Position numbers and translations under genes: made by a program. From Pseudomonadota bacterium (GTDB lineage: Bacteria > Pseudomonadota > Gammaproteobacteria > Burkholderiales > Gallionellaceae), in contig JAPLQK010000036.1 of the NCBI GenBank assembly GCA_026399735.1, forward strand, positions 1-53,774: DNA of 53,774 nucleotides. The letters are read 5' to 3'. Shown here one piece after another: positions 36,901 to 45,138 of the stretch. The first letter of the stretch is position 1, and every line of letters begins with the position of its first letter. The notes under the pieces are model-generated. The model worked only from the letters and a program-made list of their open reading frames with translations. It did not search any database and was not told the DNA's origin.

Positions 36901-37178
36901 AAACCGAGCAAGGCTGCCGCAATCGCAGGCAAAGCAGAAAGAAGGGTTAGCGCCAAGTCATAGCTGACCGGGATGGGTAAGTGGAACGCCAACATGCCGA
37001 TGAAGTGCATCGACCAGATGGTAAACCCGAGTGTAATGCCACCGGTAACCATCCACACCCATGACGAACGCCCGCTGTTTTCGCGCATGCGCTGTGCATG
37101 AGTAAGTGCCGTGAACGAACCGATCATCGCAACCAGTACGGATAGCAACACCAACGGGATACTCCAAATGATTAACAA
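33975..37178 (-). CDS. MHYT-PAS-GGDEF-EAL cyclic-di-GMP signalling protein
   Basis: Integral membrane protein of 1067 residues. The N-terminal seven-segment MHYT sensor has the repeats SMHFIGML, IMHYTGMAAL and GMHYTAMLG, proposed to bind copper and sense oxygen, CO or NO. Three PAS domains follow (PAC ends at TDITERKQ, SRDITLRKQ, VDITERKA). The GGDEF domain (RLGGDEFVV, about 714) has the I-site REGD five residues before it. The EAL domain has EALIRW (about 846) and DDFGTGYSSL, so both catalytic sites look intact; the net activity cannot be predicted. The start is TTG at 37178 with GGAAAGG upstream. A conserved block at 37417-37477 is shared with the split cyclase. Confidence 0.93.
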   Translation of the reverse strand: MLIIWSIPLVLLSVLVAMIGSFTALTHAQRMRENSGRSSWVWMVTGGITLGFTIWSMHFIGMLAFHLPIPVSYDLALTLLSALPAIAAALLGFYVLHEPNISNLRIVASGLVMGAGISIMHYTGMAALKMSPEISYDPLIFIVSVAIAIIASWGALLMMYQGERIKLSLLPRFALGGVIMGLAISGMHYTAMLGANIQPNSMCLAGAARVAPDILAIIVSLICLLWFGGGILATLFDQRMARQNAQALAHLEQIHKQVLRDLEYQKYALDQHSIVAITDVRGTIIYANDKFCTISQYSRDELLGQNHRLVNSGTHTKAFFRDMFRTISTGKVWHGDCCNRAKDGSLYWVETTIVPNMGCDGKPFQYVAIRTDITERKQAEDTLCEYAADLAQFKYTLNNTQDGVFIFHPDTLCFLYVNHGAIQQIGYSEDELLQMTPLDIKKEFTEQHFRAMLHPLLDGRLAASTFETTHRHKDGHDIPVEVVLQIVQYESHESRFIAFSRDITLRKQAETELRIAAAFESQEGMLITDANGVILRVNQAFTETTGYTAEEAVGQTPGILKSGRHKADFYLAMWETIHRTGSWQGEIWDRRKNGEIYPKWLTITAVKGDNGAVTHYVGSHVDITERKAAEDKVKNLAFYDPLTRLPNRRLLLDRLDHALVSSTRSGREGALMFIDLDNFKTLNDTLGHDFGDLLLQQVAQRLETCVREGDTVARLGGDEFVVMLEDLSQDVLEAAAQTKAIGEKILATLNQTYQLATHEYHSTPSIGATLFTDHQFGVDVLFKQADIAMYQSKKAGRNTLRFFDPKMQDTVNVRAALESELHKALENRQFNLHYQIQVDSSHRPLGAEALIRWNHPERGLVSPAQFIPLAEETGLILPIGQWVLETACTQLKIWEQDALACDLVLAVNVSGKQFHQADFVAQVQAAVQRHAINPTRLKLELTESMLLENIEDTIAAMSTLKEIGVMFSLDDFGTGYSSLQYLKRLPLDQIKIDQSFVRDLAVDTSDKAIVNTIIAMARSLNLDVIAEGVETEEQQHFLLDMDCTHYQGYLFGKPMPINEFNALLIQR

Positions 37179-37603
37179 GTTATGCCTTTCCCCGGTCTAT
37201 TCTGTTTATGCTTGCGCAACTACAAAATTGAGACTTTCGTCTGAATAACGTTTAACTACACTGGCGTGGCAGGGTGGACAAAGGCACCTTATCCCATTCC
37301 ATGTCATATTCCGAATGTGCTTTTCCGATATATTAGCTTTTCTTTATGATTGAGATCATGGGCAAACCGATCACTCAAGCGCTTTCATAGCGTGACAAAC
37401 AATTTTCGTATACGACATGCAAGAATATGCTATCAATCTCTGCGCTACCGTACGGCAACGCACATATAAGATAGATGAGCTTCGTCGTCACCGGATTCGT
37501 GGGGCAGCGCCTTGCTTGTAGCTCAATGGAACAGGGATTCATGGACTTTTAAAAGCAACAACTGTGCATAGTTTGATTCTGTGCAGGTCTCGCTATGTAC
37601 AGA
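37179..37603. other. Intergenic region upstream of the MHYT-GGDEF-EAL gene
   Basis: No gene is supported on either strand. The region holds the conserved upstream block at 37417-37477 and, at 37561-37572, ACTGTGCATAGT, a partial copy of the direct repeat that borders the toxin-antitoxin cassette. Confidence 0.5.
37417..37477. promoter_or_regulatory. Conserved upstream block, copy B
   Basis: Aligns to 31697-31763 (38 of 48 bases in the ungapped core, by hand). It lies about 240 bp upstream of the MHYT-GGDEF-EAL start. Confidence 0.55.
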
Positions 37604-37620
37604 TGTGCATAGTGGCACAT
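37604..37620. repeat. 17-bp direct repeat, copy 1 (TGTGCATAGTGGCACAT)
   Basis: Identical to 38312-38328. The repeat is itself partly palindromic (TGTGC...GCACA). The two copies enclose the toxin-antitoxin pair. Confidence 0.8.
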
Positions 37621-37681
37621 TGCAGAATACCAAATATTCAGATTGGCGCCCAAAAAGCGGGGGTTCACTCAGTTACATTTA

Positions 37682-37963
37682 TCAGGCTTTAGGCAATTTT
37701 CGACGAGTATGAAAAACCCGTAAAACGTGGAGTTCATCGCCCACAACACGGTATGGAACGACAAATGGATAGCGATCTATAACCAGTTCGCGTGTACCCG
37801 GAACTCGGCCGGGACGCCCGGAAGATGGAAACTCGCTGAGTGCGTCAACCTTGTTTTGGACGTACAAGAACATGTCTGCTGCCGCTGTCTGATTTTCCTG
37901 GGCGATGTAATCAGCCTCGGCATCGAGATTCGCAATTGCTTTTTTCAGCCATCTAACCCGCAT
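37682..37963 (-). CDS. parE: ParE/RelE-superfamily toxin
   Basis: The ATG at 37963 gives 93 residues beginning MRVRWLKKAIANLDAEADYI, the standard first strand and helix of ParE-like toxins. The end has the conserved strand pair (YPFVVPYRVVGDELHVLRVFHTRRK). ParE toxins inhibit DNA gyrase and RelE ones cleave mRNA; the lack of a basic catalytic patch favours ParE. It overlaps the antitoxin gene by 11 bp. An in-frame start at 37990 would add nine residues but lies within the antitoxin. Confidence 0.9.
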   Translation of the reverse strand: MRVRWLKKAIANLDAEADYIAQENQTAAADMFLYVQNKVDALSEFPSSGRPGRVPGTRELVIDRYPFVVPYRVVGDELHVLRVFHTRRKLPKA

Positions 37964-38192
37964 TACGCATCCACTTTGCGCTGATGGCATTTACTTCCTC
38001 ATCGCTGGCAAAGTCACCTGCGTCGGCCTCGGAGATTGCCTGCGTAATTTCAGCAATCTGCCAAGACTCACGTTCAATATAGTCGCGGATAGCTTGACCT
38101 GCCAAAAATGATTTTGTGCGACCTGTGGCTGCGGCCAGAATATCAAGCTGATTGCTCAATTCGTCCGGCAAGCGCATAGACATCATACTCAT
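37953..38192 (-). CDS. Ribbon-helix-helix antitoxin
   Basis: Protein of 79 residues. The N-terminal MSMMSMRLPDELSNQLDILA and SFLAGQAIRDYIE form a ribbon-helix-helix DNA-binding domain of the ParD/CopG/StbD type. The C-terminal half is acidic (EADAGDFASDEEV) and should wrap and neutralise the toxin. GGAGG precedes the start. The promoter region holds the palindrome TTACAA-8-TTGTAA, a likely autoregulatory operator. Confidence 0.9.
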   Translation of the reverse strand: MSMMSMRLPDELSNQLDILAAATGRTKSFLAGQAIRDYIERESWQIAEITQAISEADAGDFASDEEVNAISAKWMRNAG

Positions 38193-38214
38193 AATGCACC
38201 TCCTGCTTTTTGTA

Positions 38215-38234
38215 TTACAACGCTTACATTGTAA
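38215..38234. promoter_or_regulatory. Putative antitoxin operator palindrome
   Basis: TTACAA (38215-38220) and TTGTAA (38229-38234) form a perfect inverted repeat about 23 bp upstream of the antitoxin start. Confidence 0.6.
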
Positions 38235-38311
38235 ATCATAATTGCGGGTGCAGTGGCTTTACAAATGAATCAAAGAATCCGGGGAGGCTGGAATATTTTT
38301 CAGCTTGATAC

Positions 38312-38328
38312 TGTGCATAGTGGCACAT
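38312..38328. repeat. 17-bp direct repeat, copy 2
   Basis: Identical to 37604-37620, on the other side of the toxin-antitoxin pair, just after the tlpA-like stop codon. Confidence 0.8.
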
Positions 38329-38339
38329 GCCTGCCGACA

Positions 38340-38798
38340 TCAGTTATGCCGGCTTTTGATGTAACTCTCGACGGACTCCTGCGTCACTTCGCCCTTCTGA
38401 GTGCCGACTAACTCGCCGGTCGGGCTATACAGGTAACTGGTCGGGAGCACATCCATATCGCCGATTTGCGCGGCGATCTTTTCATTTCCCAGTACGATGG
38501 GATAACTGATGCCGTGTTTTTTAACGAAATCGGCAACCATCTTGCCCGAAACATAGTCCATCGCGATGCCGATCACAACCAGATCCTTGTTTTTATGGGC
38601 ATTATTCAGACTGACCAGTTCGGGAAGCTCATTCAGACAAGGCGGGCACCAGGTCGCCCAGAAATTAACCAGCACCCATTTTCCCCGATAGTCGGACAAG
38701 CGGTGCGTCTGGCCTTGCATATCATGCAAGGTAAAATCGCCCGCCAGCGTCGCTAACGGCAGGAATAACAGCACCCAACAGAAAAATATTCTCAGCAC
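38340..38798 (-). CDS. TlpA/ResA-type thioredoxin-like protein
   Basis: Periplasmic membrane-anchored or secreted thiol-disulfide oxidoreductase. The N-terminal hydrophobic stretch (VLRIFFCWVLLFLPLATLA-GD) is a signal peptide or anchor. The active site is WATWCPPCLNELP, followed by VVIGIAMDYVSG and the cis-Pro VLPTSYLY. The GTG at 38798 starts 5 bp after the stop of the YqhA-like gene and gives 152 residues; an upstream ATG at 38879 would overlap that gene by 77 bp and precede the signal with a charged tail. Relatives keep cytochrome c cysteines reduced. Confidence 0.88.
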   Translation of the reverse strand: MLRIFFCWVLLFLPLATLAGDFTLHDMQGQTHRLSDYRGKWVLVNFWATWCPPCLNELPELVSLNNAHKNKDLVVIGIAMDYVSGKMVADFVKKHGISYPIVLGNEKIAAQIGDMDVLPTSYLYSPTGELVGTQKGEVTQESVESYIKSRHN

Positions 38799-38802
38799 GG
38801 CC

Positions 38803-39387
38803 TTAATGACCGTGTGTTTCGGATTCGTCAGCGGCTTCCTTGCCCGAATCGTGTTCGGATGCACCGTGCTCAGCCGCATGGCTGAAATACAGCGCCAGCG
38901 CGATCAGCGTGATGCTGCCACCCAGATAGACCAGATCCAGCGGCGTCTCCAGCTTCATGTGCAACGCCTCTTCGAACAAAGTGACAATCATGATCATCAG
39001 TATCACCTTGGCCAGACGGCCTTTCAAGTCATCCAGATTATTGATCACCAGAATTTTGCTGGAAGCCTTGCTGCCATGCGCCTGATCGATATCGCTGATG
39101 AACAATTCATACAAACCCAGCGAAAAAATCAACATCACCGTCGCCAGCAAATAGCCATCCACCACTTCCACGATATGGGATACCGTGCTGTCGTGCAGCG
39201 CCTTGCGCGCTTCGTCGGAGAGACTGGCATCGGCGTAATGAACCGCATGCTGAAACAGGAAATATACATCCACGGTCGCCATGTAAAAAATCACAAAACC
39301 CGCCACCAGACTGCCGATCACGGCAGATAAAATAACAAAGCGGCTATTCCACAAAGTTCCTTCGAATATAGATTCAATAAATTTCAT
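38803..39387 (-). CDS. YqhA/UPF0114-family membrane protein
   Basis: A 194-residue inner-membrane protein from the ATG at 39387; the frame is open from 39462. MKFIESIFEGTLWNSRFVI is typical for UPF0114. Membrane segments are AVIGSLVAGFVIFYMATVDV, LLATVMLIFSLGLYELFI, VILMIMIVTLFEEALH and LGGSITLIALALYFSHA. The family motif around ELFISDIDQA and LDDLKGRLAKVI is present. The end is His/Glu-rich. The function of the family is unknown. It is transcribed with the TlpA-like gene and divergently from the pilus locus. Confidence 0.88.
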   Translation of the reverse strand: MKFIESIFEGTLWNSRFVILSAVIGSLVAGFVIFYMATVDVYFLFQHAVHYADASLSDEARKALHDSTVSHIVEVVDGYLLATVMLIFSLGLYELFISDIDQAHGSKASSKILVINNLDDLKGRLAKVILMIMIVTLFEEALHMKLETPLDLVYLGGSITLIALALYFSHAAEHGASEHDSGKEAADESETHGH

Positions 39388-39515
39388 TTTGAGATTACGA
39401 CAGTTAAAAACGACGTGTATTAAAGCGCAAATAGCCGCATCGGGCAAGCGCTCAACCCGCATCTATATACTTTGGCTGATTGACATCGGCGAAACAGCGG
39501 GCATACGATGAAACC

Positions 39516-40421
39516 ATGTCTTCACTCTATCTGGATTACTTCGGCTTAAGTTCGCCACCGTTTTCAATCACCCCTGACCCCGGATTTTTCTTTGAAGGGG
39601 AAGATCGGGGCATGTTTATCGCCGGTCTGTTGCACGCGGTCCAGCAAAGTGAAGGCATCGTTCTGGTCGTCGGCGAAGTGGGCAGCGGAAAAACCCTGAT
39701 GAGCCGCATCCTGCTATCGCGTCTGCCTGACACCATCGATACGGTTTATCTGCCCAACCCGGCTTTTTCCCGCGACGAAATTATCGATGTCATCGCCCGT
39801 GATCTGGGTATTGCCTCAACCAATCAAGGCATGCGTCTGGAAGCCCTGCAGCATGAACTGATCAAACGTTATGCGCTGGGCCGTCGGGTACTCGTGCTGA
39901 TCGACGAGGCACACGCGATGCCCACGGAGTCCATCGAGGAAGTCAGGCGTCTGTCTAACCTTGAAACGGAGAACTGCAAACTGGTTCAGCTGGTGCTGTG
40001 CGGTCAGCCTGAACTGGACACGCTGCTAGCCCTGCCACAACTTCGCCAGGTGCGAGACCGGGTTGTATACCGCCTGATGCTGAACAAACTGTCGCGAAGC
40101 GATGCGGCCAGCTATCTGGATCACAGGCTCCGTGTCGCAGGGTGGCGCGGCGGACGCATGTTTTCATTTTTTGGCGAACAGCTGTTGCTCAATGATGCAA
40201 GGGGGCGCGCAAGACGCCTGAATCTGATTGCCGACAAGGCGCTGCTTGCCGCGTTTGCGGACGGAAAAAGGCAGGTCAATATCCGTCACGTGCGTCTGGC
40301 AATTGCGGATGCCGGCGCCAATTTCTCTTCATCCTTCGATTCAAAAAGATATTGGCAGGCCACTATCCTCATCGTCCTGACAACTATCGTGGCCATCTGG
40401 CTGGCTAGCAAATTCCGCTAG
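39516..40421 (+). CDS. mshM: MSHA pilus biogenesis ATPase MshM (ExeA/GspA-like)
   Basis: AAA ATPase of 301 residues. MSSLYLDYFGLSSPPFSITP is the characteristic start of the ExeA/GspA/MshM family. Walker A is VGEVGSGKTL and Walker B VLVLIDEAHAMP, with a sensor region VLCGQPELDT. A C-terminal transmembrane segment (ATILIVLTTIVAIWLA) anchors it. The ATG at 39516 is preferred to 39480 because the family starts there. It is the first gene of the pilus locus. Relatives help insert the secretin through the peptidoglycan. Confidence 0.9.
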   Translation: MSSLYLDYFGLSSPPFSITPDPGFFFEGEDRGMFIAGLLHAVQQSEGIVLVVGEVGSGKTLMSRILLSRLPDTIDTVYLPNPAFSRDEIIDVIARDLGIASTNQGMRLEALQHELIKRYALGRRVLVLIDEAHAMPTESIEEVRRLSNLETENCKLVQLVLCGQPELDTLLALPQLRQVRDRVVYRLMLNKLSRSDAASYLDHRLRVAGWRGGRMFSFFGEQLLLNDARGRARRLNLIADKALLAAFADGKRQVNIRHVRLAIADAGANFSSSFDSKRYWQATILIVLTTIVAIWLASKFR

Positions 40422-40557
40422 GCTCCGCATTCTCCCTTCTCCATTCCCAGCATCTAGGCCGAATTATCTAGGTATTTCGGCATATTGACCCTGCGCACAT
40501 GAAGTGAAAGACTGCAGACCAGCCTGACAAAACAGTCGCACTTGAGAGGAACTGGCA

Positions 40558-42357
40558 ATGCATCCCGGTCTTTATAGCGAAAAAAACCACAGGTTATTCA
40601 TCACGTTAGCCGCGTTATGCATGCCCTTAGGCGCATGCACCAATCTCCCCAAAGCGATGGCGCCATCGGATCAGCACCTCGCATTACCCCAGACAACCGC
40701 ACCCGGCGTAATTCCCCCACTGGCTGAAACAGCCCCGCTGCCGCCGCCGCCAAAAGCCGGCAAGGCCGCAGAGCGTTACAGCATCGTGGTGAACAACGTA
40801 CTGGCGCAGGAAATATTGTTTGCGCTGGCCCGCGATGCCCGCCTCAACATCGAGATCCATCCCGGTGTCACCGGAACGGTGACCATGAATCTGATCGACC
40901 GCACTCTGCCGGAAATACTGGATGCCATCGCCCGTCAGGTGGACATGCGCTATGAGCTGAATGGCGGCAACCTCGCGATCCTGCCGGACAGCCCGTTCCT
41001 GAAAAGCTACCAGATTGAATATCCCAACGTGGCGCGGAACGCCAAAAACAGCATCAACATGTCCACCAGCATTGCGGTGATCGGAAAAGGGCAAGGCGCC
41101 GGCGGCGGCAGCAACGGCTCAAATTCCACCATAGACAATATCTCCAACAACGACTTCTGGGAAACGCTGACCGAAAACATCAAAGACCTGTTGCGGGAAA
41201 CCGACAAGAAACTGCCTGAAGGTTCAACCGAGACCGTTACCGAACAGAGCAATCAGCAGCAAATAACGCCGCAAACCGGCACTACTGCGACGGATGCTAC
41301 AGGAAAGAAAAGTGCAATCGCCACGCTGCCCGCCCAGATCCAGAGCCAGAATACCAGCCGGGCACGCCGCGTCACCTACCGGGAAGCCGCCTACGTGATT
41401 GCCAATCCTGAAGCCGGCGTCATCAGCGTGCGCGCCACGCAGCGCCAGCATGCCTCGGTTCGCGAATTTATCGACAAGGTGATCAATAACGCGCGCCGCC
41501 AGGTGCTGATCGAAGCCACCATCGTCGAGGTTACGCTGTCAGACCAGTACCAGCAGGGCATAGACTGGGGAATACTGCGCACGCTGGGCCTGAGCTTTAC
41601 CCAGGTATCGCCTGTGGGCGCGCTGGCTGCGATGGGTACCATCAGTTATGCCAACAATGCCAATCCGAACAGGAGCCTGAGCGGCTCGATCAAGTTGCTG
41701 GAAACCTTCGGCAAACTGCACGTGCTGTCCAGCCCGAAACTGTCGGTGCTCAACAATCAGACCGGCCTGGTGAAAGTGGTGGATGAATCAGTCTATTTCA
41801 CCATCGATGTGACACAGGGAACCTATGGCGCGAACAACACCGTGCTCACCCTGCCGACCTACACCTCAACCATCCACACGGTTCCGGTGGGATTCATGAT
41901 GTATGTGACGCCGCAAATCGGCGGGGACACCGAGGTCACACTCAACCTGAGGCCGACTATCACACGCATTTTAAGTTACGCGAAAGATCCGAATCCTGCA
42001 CTGATCAATCCGACCAATCCTGCGCTCAGCGTGACCAATCTGATCCCGCAAATTCAGACCCGCGAAATGGAATCCATCCTGCGGGTGCGAGATGGCGACA
42101 TCGCGGTGCTGGGCGGCCTGATGCAGGACACACGCAACGGCAATACCAGCCAGATACCGGGCATCGGCAGCATGAAGGGGCTGGGCGAACTGTTCAAGGC
42201 GCGCACCGACAGCAATACCAAATCCGAACTGGTCATTTTCCTGCGCCCGGTCATTTTGAATCAGGAAAGCCAGTATGAACTGGTGCGCCAGTTCAAAAAT
42301 CCTGTTGCCAGCGACGAGTGGCAAAAGGCAGTTCAGAAATCAGAGGTGACGCCATGA
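40558..42357 (+). CDS. mshL: MSHA-type secretin MshL
   Basis: Outer-membrane secretin of 599 residues. The signal ends in a lipobox (LGAC, around residue 27), so it is a lipoprotein. An STN/N0 domain (VVNNVLAQEILFALARDARL) and a linker rich in Ser/Gly/Asn/Thr are followed by an N1-like domain (VISVRATQRQHASVREFI) and the secretin core (VLIEATIVEVTLSDQYQQGI, GSIKLLETFGKLHVLSSPKL, SILRVRDGDIAVLGGLMQD). It forms the channel through which the pilus leaves the cell. GAGAGGAACT precedes the ATG; the stop overlaps mshN as ATGA. Confidence 0.95.
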   Translation: MHPGLYSEKNHRLFITLAALCMPLGACTNLPKAMAPSDQHLALPQTTAPGVIPPLAETAPLPPPPKAGKAAERYSIVVNNVLAQEILFALARDARLNIEIHPGVTGTVTMNLIDRTLPEILDAIARQVDMRYELNGGNLAILPDSPFLKSYQIEYPNVARNAKNSINMSTSIAVIGKGQGAGGGSNGSNSTIDNISNNDFWETLTENIKDLLRETDKKLPEGSTETVTEQSNQQQITPQTGTTATDATGKKSAIATLPAQIQSQNTSRARRVTYREAAYVIANPEAGVISVRATQRQHASVREFIDKVINNARRQVLIEATIVEVTLSDQYQQGIDWGILRTLGLSFTQVSPVGALAAMGTISYANNANPNRSLSGSIKLLETFGKLHVLSSPKLSVLNNQTGLVKVVDESVYFTIDVTQGTYGANNTVLTLPTYTSTIHTVPVGFMMYVTPQIGGDTEVTLNLRPTITRILSYAKDPNPALINPTNPALSVTNLIPQIQTREMESILRVRDGDIAVLGGLMQDTRNGNTSQIPGIGSMKGLGELFKARTDSNTKSELVIFLRPVILNQESQYELVRQFKNPVASDEWQKAVQKSEVTP

Positions 42358-43340
42358 GTCTGCTGTTCGATGCTTTAAAACGCGCCCAGGGCACTGGCGC
42401 CAAACCACCCTCCGGCAGTGAGGCGTCCGCTCCTGAGGCAAAGACGATTGTCGCCAAACCATCCGGCATCCGGTATTTCGCTGTGGCCGGATTGATGCTG
42501 CTGTCTGCAGGCGCATTCTGGTTTATTTACCAGAAAAATCAATATGTTCCGATAGCCACCCGGCAGCCGGAACTTGCAGCGGCCTCTTCGCCTGCGGCAG
42601 CGGCTTCTCCGGTCACTGCCGCCTCCGGCGTAGCAGTTGTGAACACACTGCCTGCAACGGCTGCCGGCGCGGATAGTCTGACCTACAAAGACAAATCATG
42701 GACACACCCGGTTGAACCCGGAAAACATCAGGCCAAAAAACGCAGGCACAAACCCGCCGGCACCCGCATAGCGGTCGGCACCGATCTGCTCAAAGAAGGT
42801 TATCTGGCGCTGTCCGAAGGCCGTCTGGATCAGGCTGAACGCAGTTACCTTGCAGCCCTGTCTCAGCATCCGCACGAAAAGGACGCACTGCTGGGACTGG
42901 CGGTGATTGCCCAGCGCAAGATGCAGACGGATCGCGCTGCCGAACTCTACCGGCAGGTGTTGCGTGAAGATCTGGGCAACGCAGCCGCAGCTGCAGGTCT
43001 GGTGAGTCTGTCGATGCAGGCGGATCTGGTGAGTGCCGAAAGCCAGCTGAGGGAATTGATCGACTTAAAGCCTGCCGCACCTGAATTTCATTATGCGCTG
43101 GGCAATGTATTAGCCCGCCAGTTACGCTGGGGTGAAGCGCAGCAGGCATTTTTCCGTGCCTGTAACCTGGCGCCTGACAACGCGCTCTACGCTTATAACC
43201 TGGCTGTCTCTCTGGATCATTTGCATCAACCCGCCGCCGCCCTGCCCTATTACCAGAAAGCCGGGAAGCTGGCCAACGATTCAACACTGGACATGGACAA
43301 AATTGGTCGCCGGATACAGGAACTGAAAACCAGCCCGTAG
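42354..43340 (+). CDS. mshN: TPR pilus assembly protein, MshN-like
   Basis: Inner-membrane protein of 328 residues with a single segment (YFAVAGLMLLSAGAFWFIY, about 37-55), an Ala/Pro/Ser-rich periplasmic linker and a C-terminal tetratricopeptide array (EGYLALSEGRLDQAERSYLA, VLREDLGNAAAAAGLV, LGNVLARQLRWGEAQQAFF, YNLAVSLDHLHQPAAALPYY). The start MSLLFDALKRAQ is typical of MshN and related proteins with a GspB-like N-terminus. It probably helps secretin assembly or localisation. Start overlaps the mshL stop. Confidence 0.85.
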   Translation: MSLLFDALKRAQGTGAKPPSGSEASAPEAKTIVAKPSGIRYFAVAGLMLLSAGAFWFIYQKNQYVPIATRQPELAAASSPAAAASPVTAASGVAVVNTLPATAAGADSLTYKDKSWTHPVEPGKHQAKKRRHKPAGTRIAVGTDLLKEGYLALSEGRLDQAERSYLAALSQHPHEKDALLGLAVIAQRKMQTDRAAELYRQVLREDLGNAAAAAGLVSLSMQADLVSAESQLRELIDLKPAAPEFHYALGNVLARQLRWGEAQQAFFRACNLAPDNALYAYNLAVSLDHLHQPAAALPYYQKAGKLANDSTLDMDKIGRRIQELKTSP

Positions 43341-43401
43341 TATGCATCTAACCTATTGATTTATTTGTATTAATTTATGGACAATATGTAGTTAACCGGC
43401 G

Positions 43402-45138
43402 ATGAACACTTCAAGCACACAAATCGCTCACCAGCGCATCGGCGAGGTACTGATTGCACGCGGCCAGATCAACGACGATCAGCTGCACATCGCGTTACAA
43501 CGTCAAAAAAACGATAATAAACCGCTGGGTGAGGAACTGCTCGATTTGCATTTCATCACCGAACAAGCCATGCGCGATGCCGTTTCGGAAGCTGCGGGCT
43601 ATAAATCCATCGATCTTGCAGGCAGTGTGGCCAACGCAGCCGCGCTGGCACTGATTCCGAAAACCATCGCCATCAAGTACGCCCTGTTTCCGGTCAGTTT
43701 TGACCCTGCCGCCGGCCATCTGGTGATCGTCGCCTCCAACCCGGACGACATTCTGGCGCGTGATGCCATAGCACCTTTTCTGGTTCAGGCAAGCACGATG
43801 GCCGGATCACGCATCATTCCCGTCTGGCGCATCGCACCCAGCGCGGAAGTGCTTGCCGCAATCGACAAGTTTTACGACCATGAACTCTCCATTGAAGGAA
43901 TTCTGTTTGAACTGGAGGGCGGGGAACTCGACCTTAACGCGCTGACTCAGGCCGGCGTTTCATACAGCCATCCCATTGTCCGTCTCACCGATGCGATACT
44001 CTCCGATGCAGTCAGCCGTAACGCATCGGATATTCATTTCGAGCCGGAAGAGCAGTTTTTGCGCATCCGTTACCGTATCGACGGGGTGTTGCGTCCGGTG
44101 CGCTCACTCTCCAAAACACACTGGATGGCGATCCTGGTACGCCTGAAAGTCATGTCGGGCATGAACATCGCCGAAACGCGCGCCCCTCAGGACGGACGGG
44201 TTTCGCTTTCGTTGTTTGGCCGCCAGATCGACTTTCGCGCAGCATCGCATCCGACCATACACGGCGAGAATTTCGTGTTGCGCATACTCGACCGCAAGAT
44301 GGGCATCGTCAGTCTCGACAAGCTCGGCATGACCGATACTCAACTCGTCCTGCTCGAGCGCATGCTGGAGCGCCCCGAGGGCATCCTGCTGGTCACGGGA
44401 CCTACCGGATCGGGCAAAACCACCACCCTGTATTCGATACTCAACCATCTGAATAACGATACCGTAAACATCATGACGCTGGAGGATCCGGTGGAGTATC
44501 CGCTGCCGCTCACCCGGCAAACCTCCATCGCCGAAACCGTCAAACTGGACTTCTCCAACGGGATTCGCTCGCTGATGCGTCAAGATCCGGACATCATTCT
44601 GGTGGGAGAAATCCGCGACCACGACACCGCCGAGATGGCGCTGCGCGCCGCGATGACCGGCCACCAGGTATTCTCGACGCTGCACACTAATTCCGCCATC
44701 AGCTCAATCTCAAGATTGCACGATTTAGGGATCGTTGACGATATGTTTGCCTCCAACCTGATCGGCATCATCGCGCAAAGACTGGTACGCAAACTTTGCC
44801 CGCTCTGCAAGGCAGGATACGAACCGGATGACACGGAACGCGAGCTGATGGGCATCATCCCGGGTACACGAATGATGATTTATCGCCCGACGGGTTGCCC
44901 GGACTGCGACCATCAGGGCTATAAAGGCCGCCTGGCCATTATGGAATTGCTGCGTTTTGATCACGGCATGGTCGAACTGGTCACACGCCGCGCCGGACTC
45001 AAGGAATTGACCGACTACGCACAATCACACCACTTCACGCCACTGAGCGAGGATGGTATCCGGCGGGTAAAGGAAGGGCTCACTTCGTTGCATGAAGTGC
45101 GTCGCGTTGTCGATTTCAGCGAGCGGATGGCAGAATAA
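43402..45138 (+). CDS. mshE: MSHA pilus extension ATPase MshE with cyclic-di-GMP-binding N-terminus
   Basis: GspE/PulE-type hexameric ATPase of 578 residues that drives pilin polymerisation. Walker A is GPTGSGKTT (about 333-341), with Walker B-like IILVGEIRD, the Asp box and a zinc site made of CPLC (about 468) and CPDC (about 500). The N-terminus has the MshEN layout: QRIGEVLIARGQINDDQLHI-ALQRQ, then PLGEELLDLHFITEQAM. MshEN domains bind cyclic-di-GMP in Vibrio MshE; the first motif is canonical and the second has lost its final Gln. It overlaps mshG by one base. Confidence 0.95.
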   Translation: MNTSSTQIAHQRIGEVLIARGQINDDQLHIALQRQKNDNKPLGEELLDLHFITEQAMRDAVSEAAGYKSIDLAGSVANAAALALIPKTIAIKYALFPVSFDPAAGHLVIVASNPDDILARDAIAPFLVQASTMAGSRIIPVWRIAPSAEVLAAIDKFYDHELSIEGILFELEGGELDLNALTQAGVSYSHPIVRLTDAILSDAVSRNASDIHFEPEEQFLRIRYRIDGVLRPVRSLSKTHWMAILVRLKVMSGMNIAETRAPQDGRVSLSLFGRQIDFRAASHPTIHGENFVLRILDRKMGIVSLDKLGMTDTQLVLLERMLERPEGILLVTGPTGSGKTTTLYSILNHLNNDTVNIMTLEDPVEYPLPLTRQTSIAETVKLDFSNGIRSLMRQDPDIILVGEIRDHDTAEMALRAAMTGHQVFSTLHTNSAISSISRLHDLGIVDDMFASNLIGIIAQRLVRKLCPLCKAGYEPDDTERELMGIIPGTRMMIYRPTGCPDCDHQGYKGRLAIMELLRFDHGMVELVTRRAGLKELTDYAQSHHFTPLSEDGIRRVKEGLTSLHEVRRVVDFSERMAE

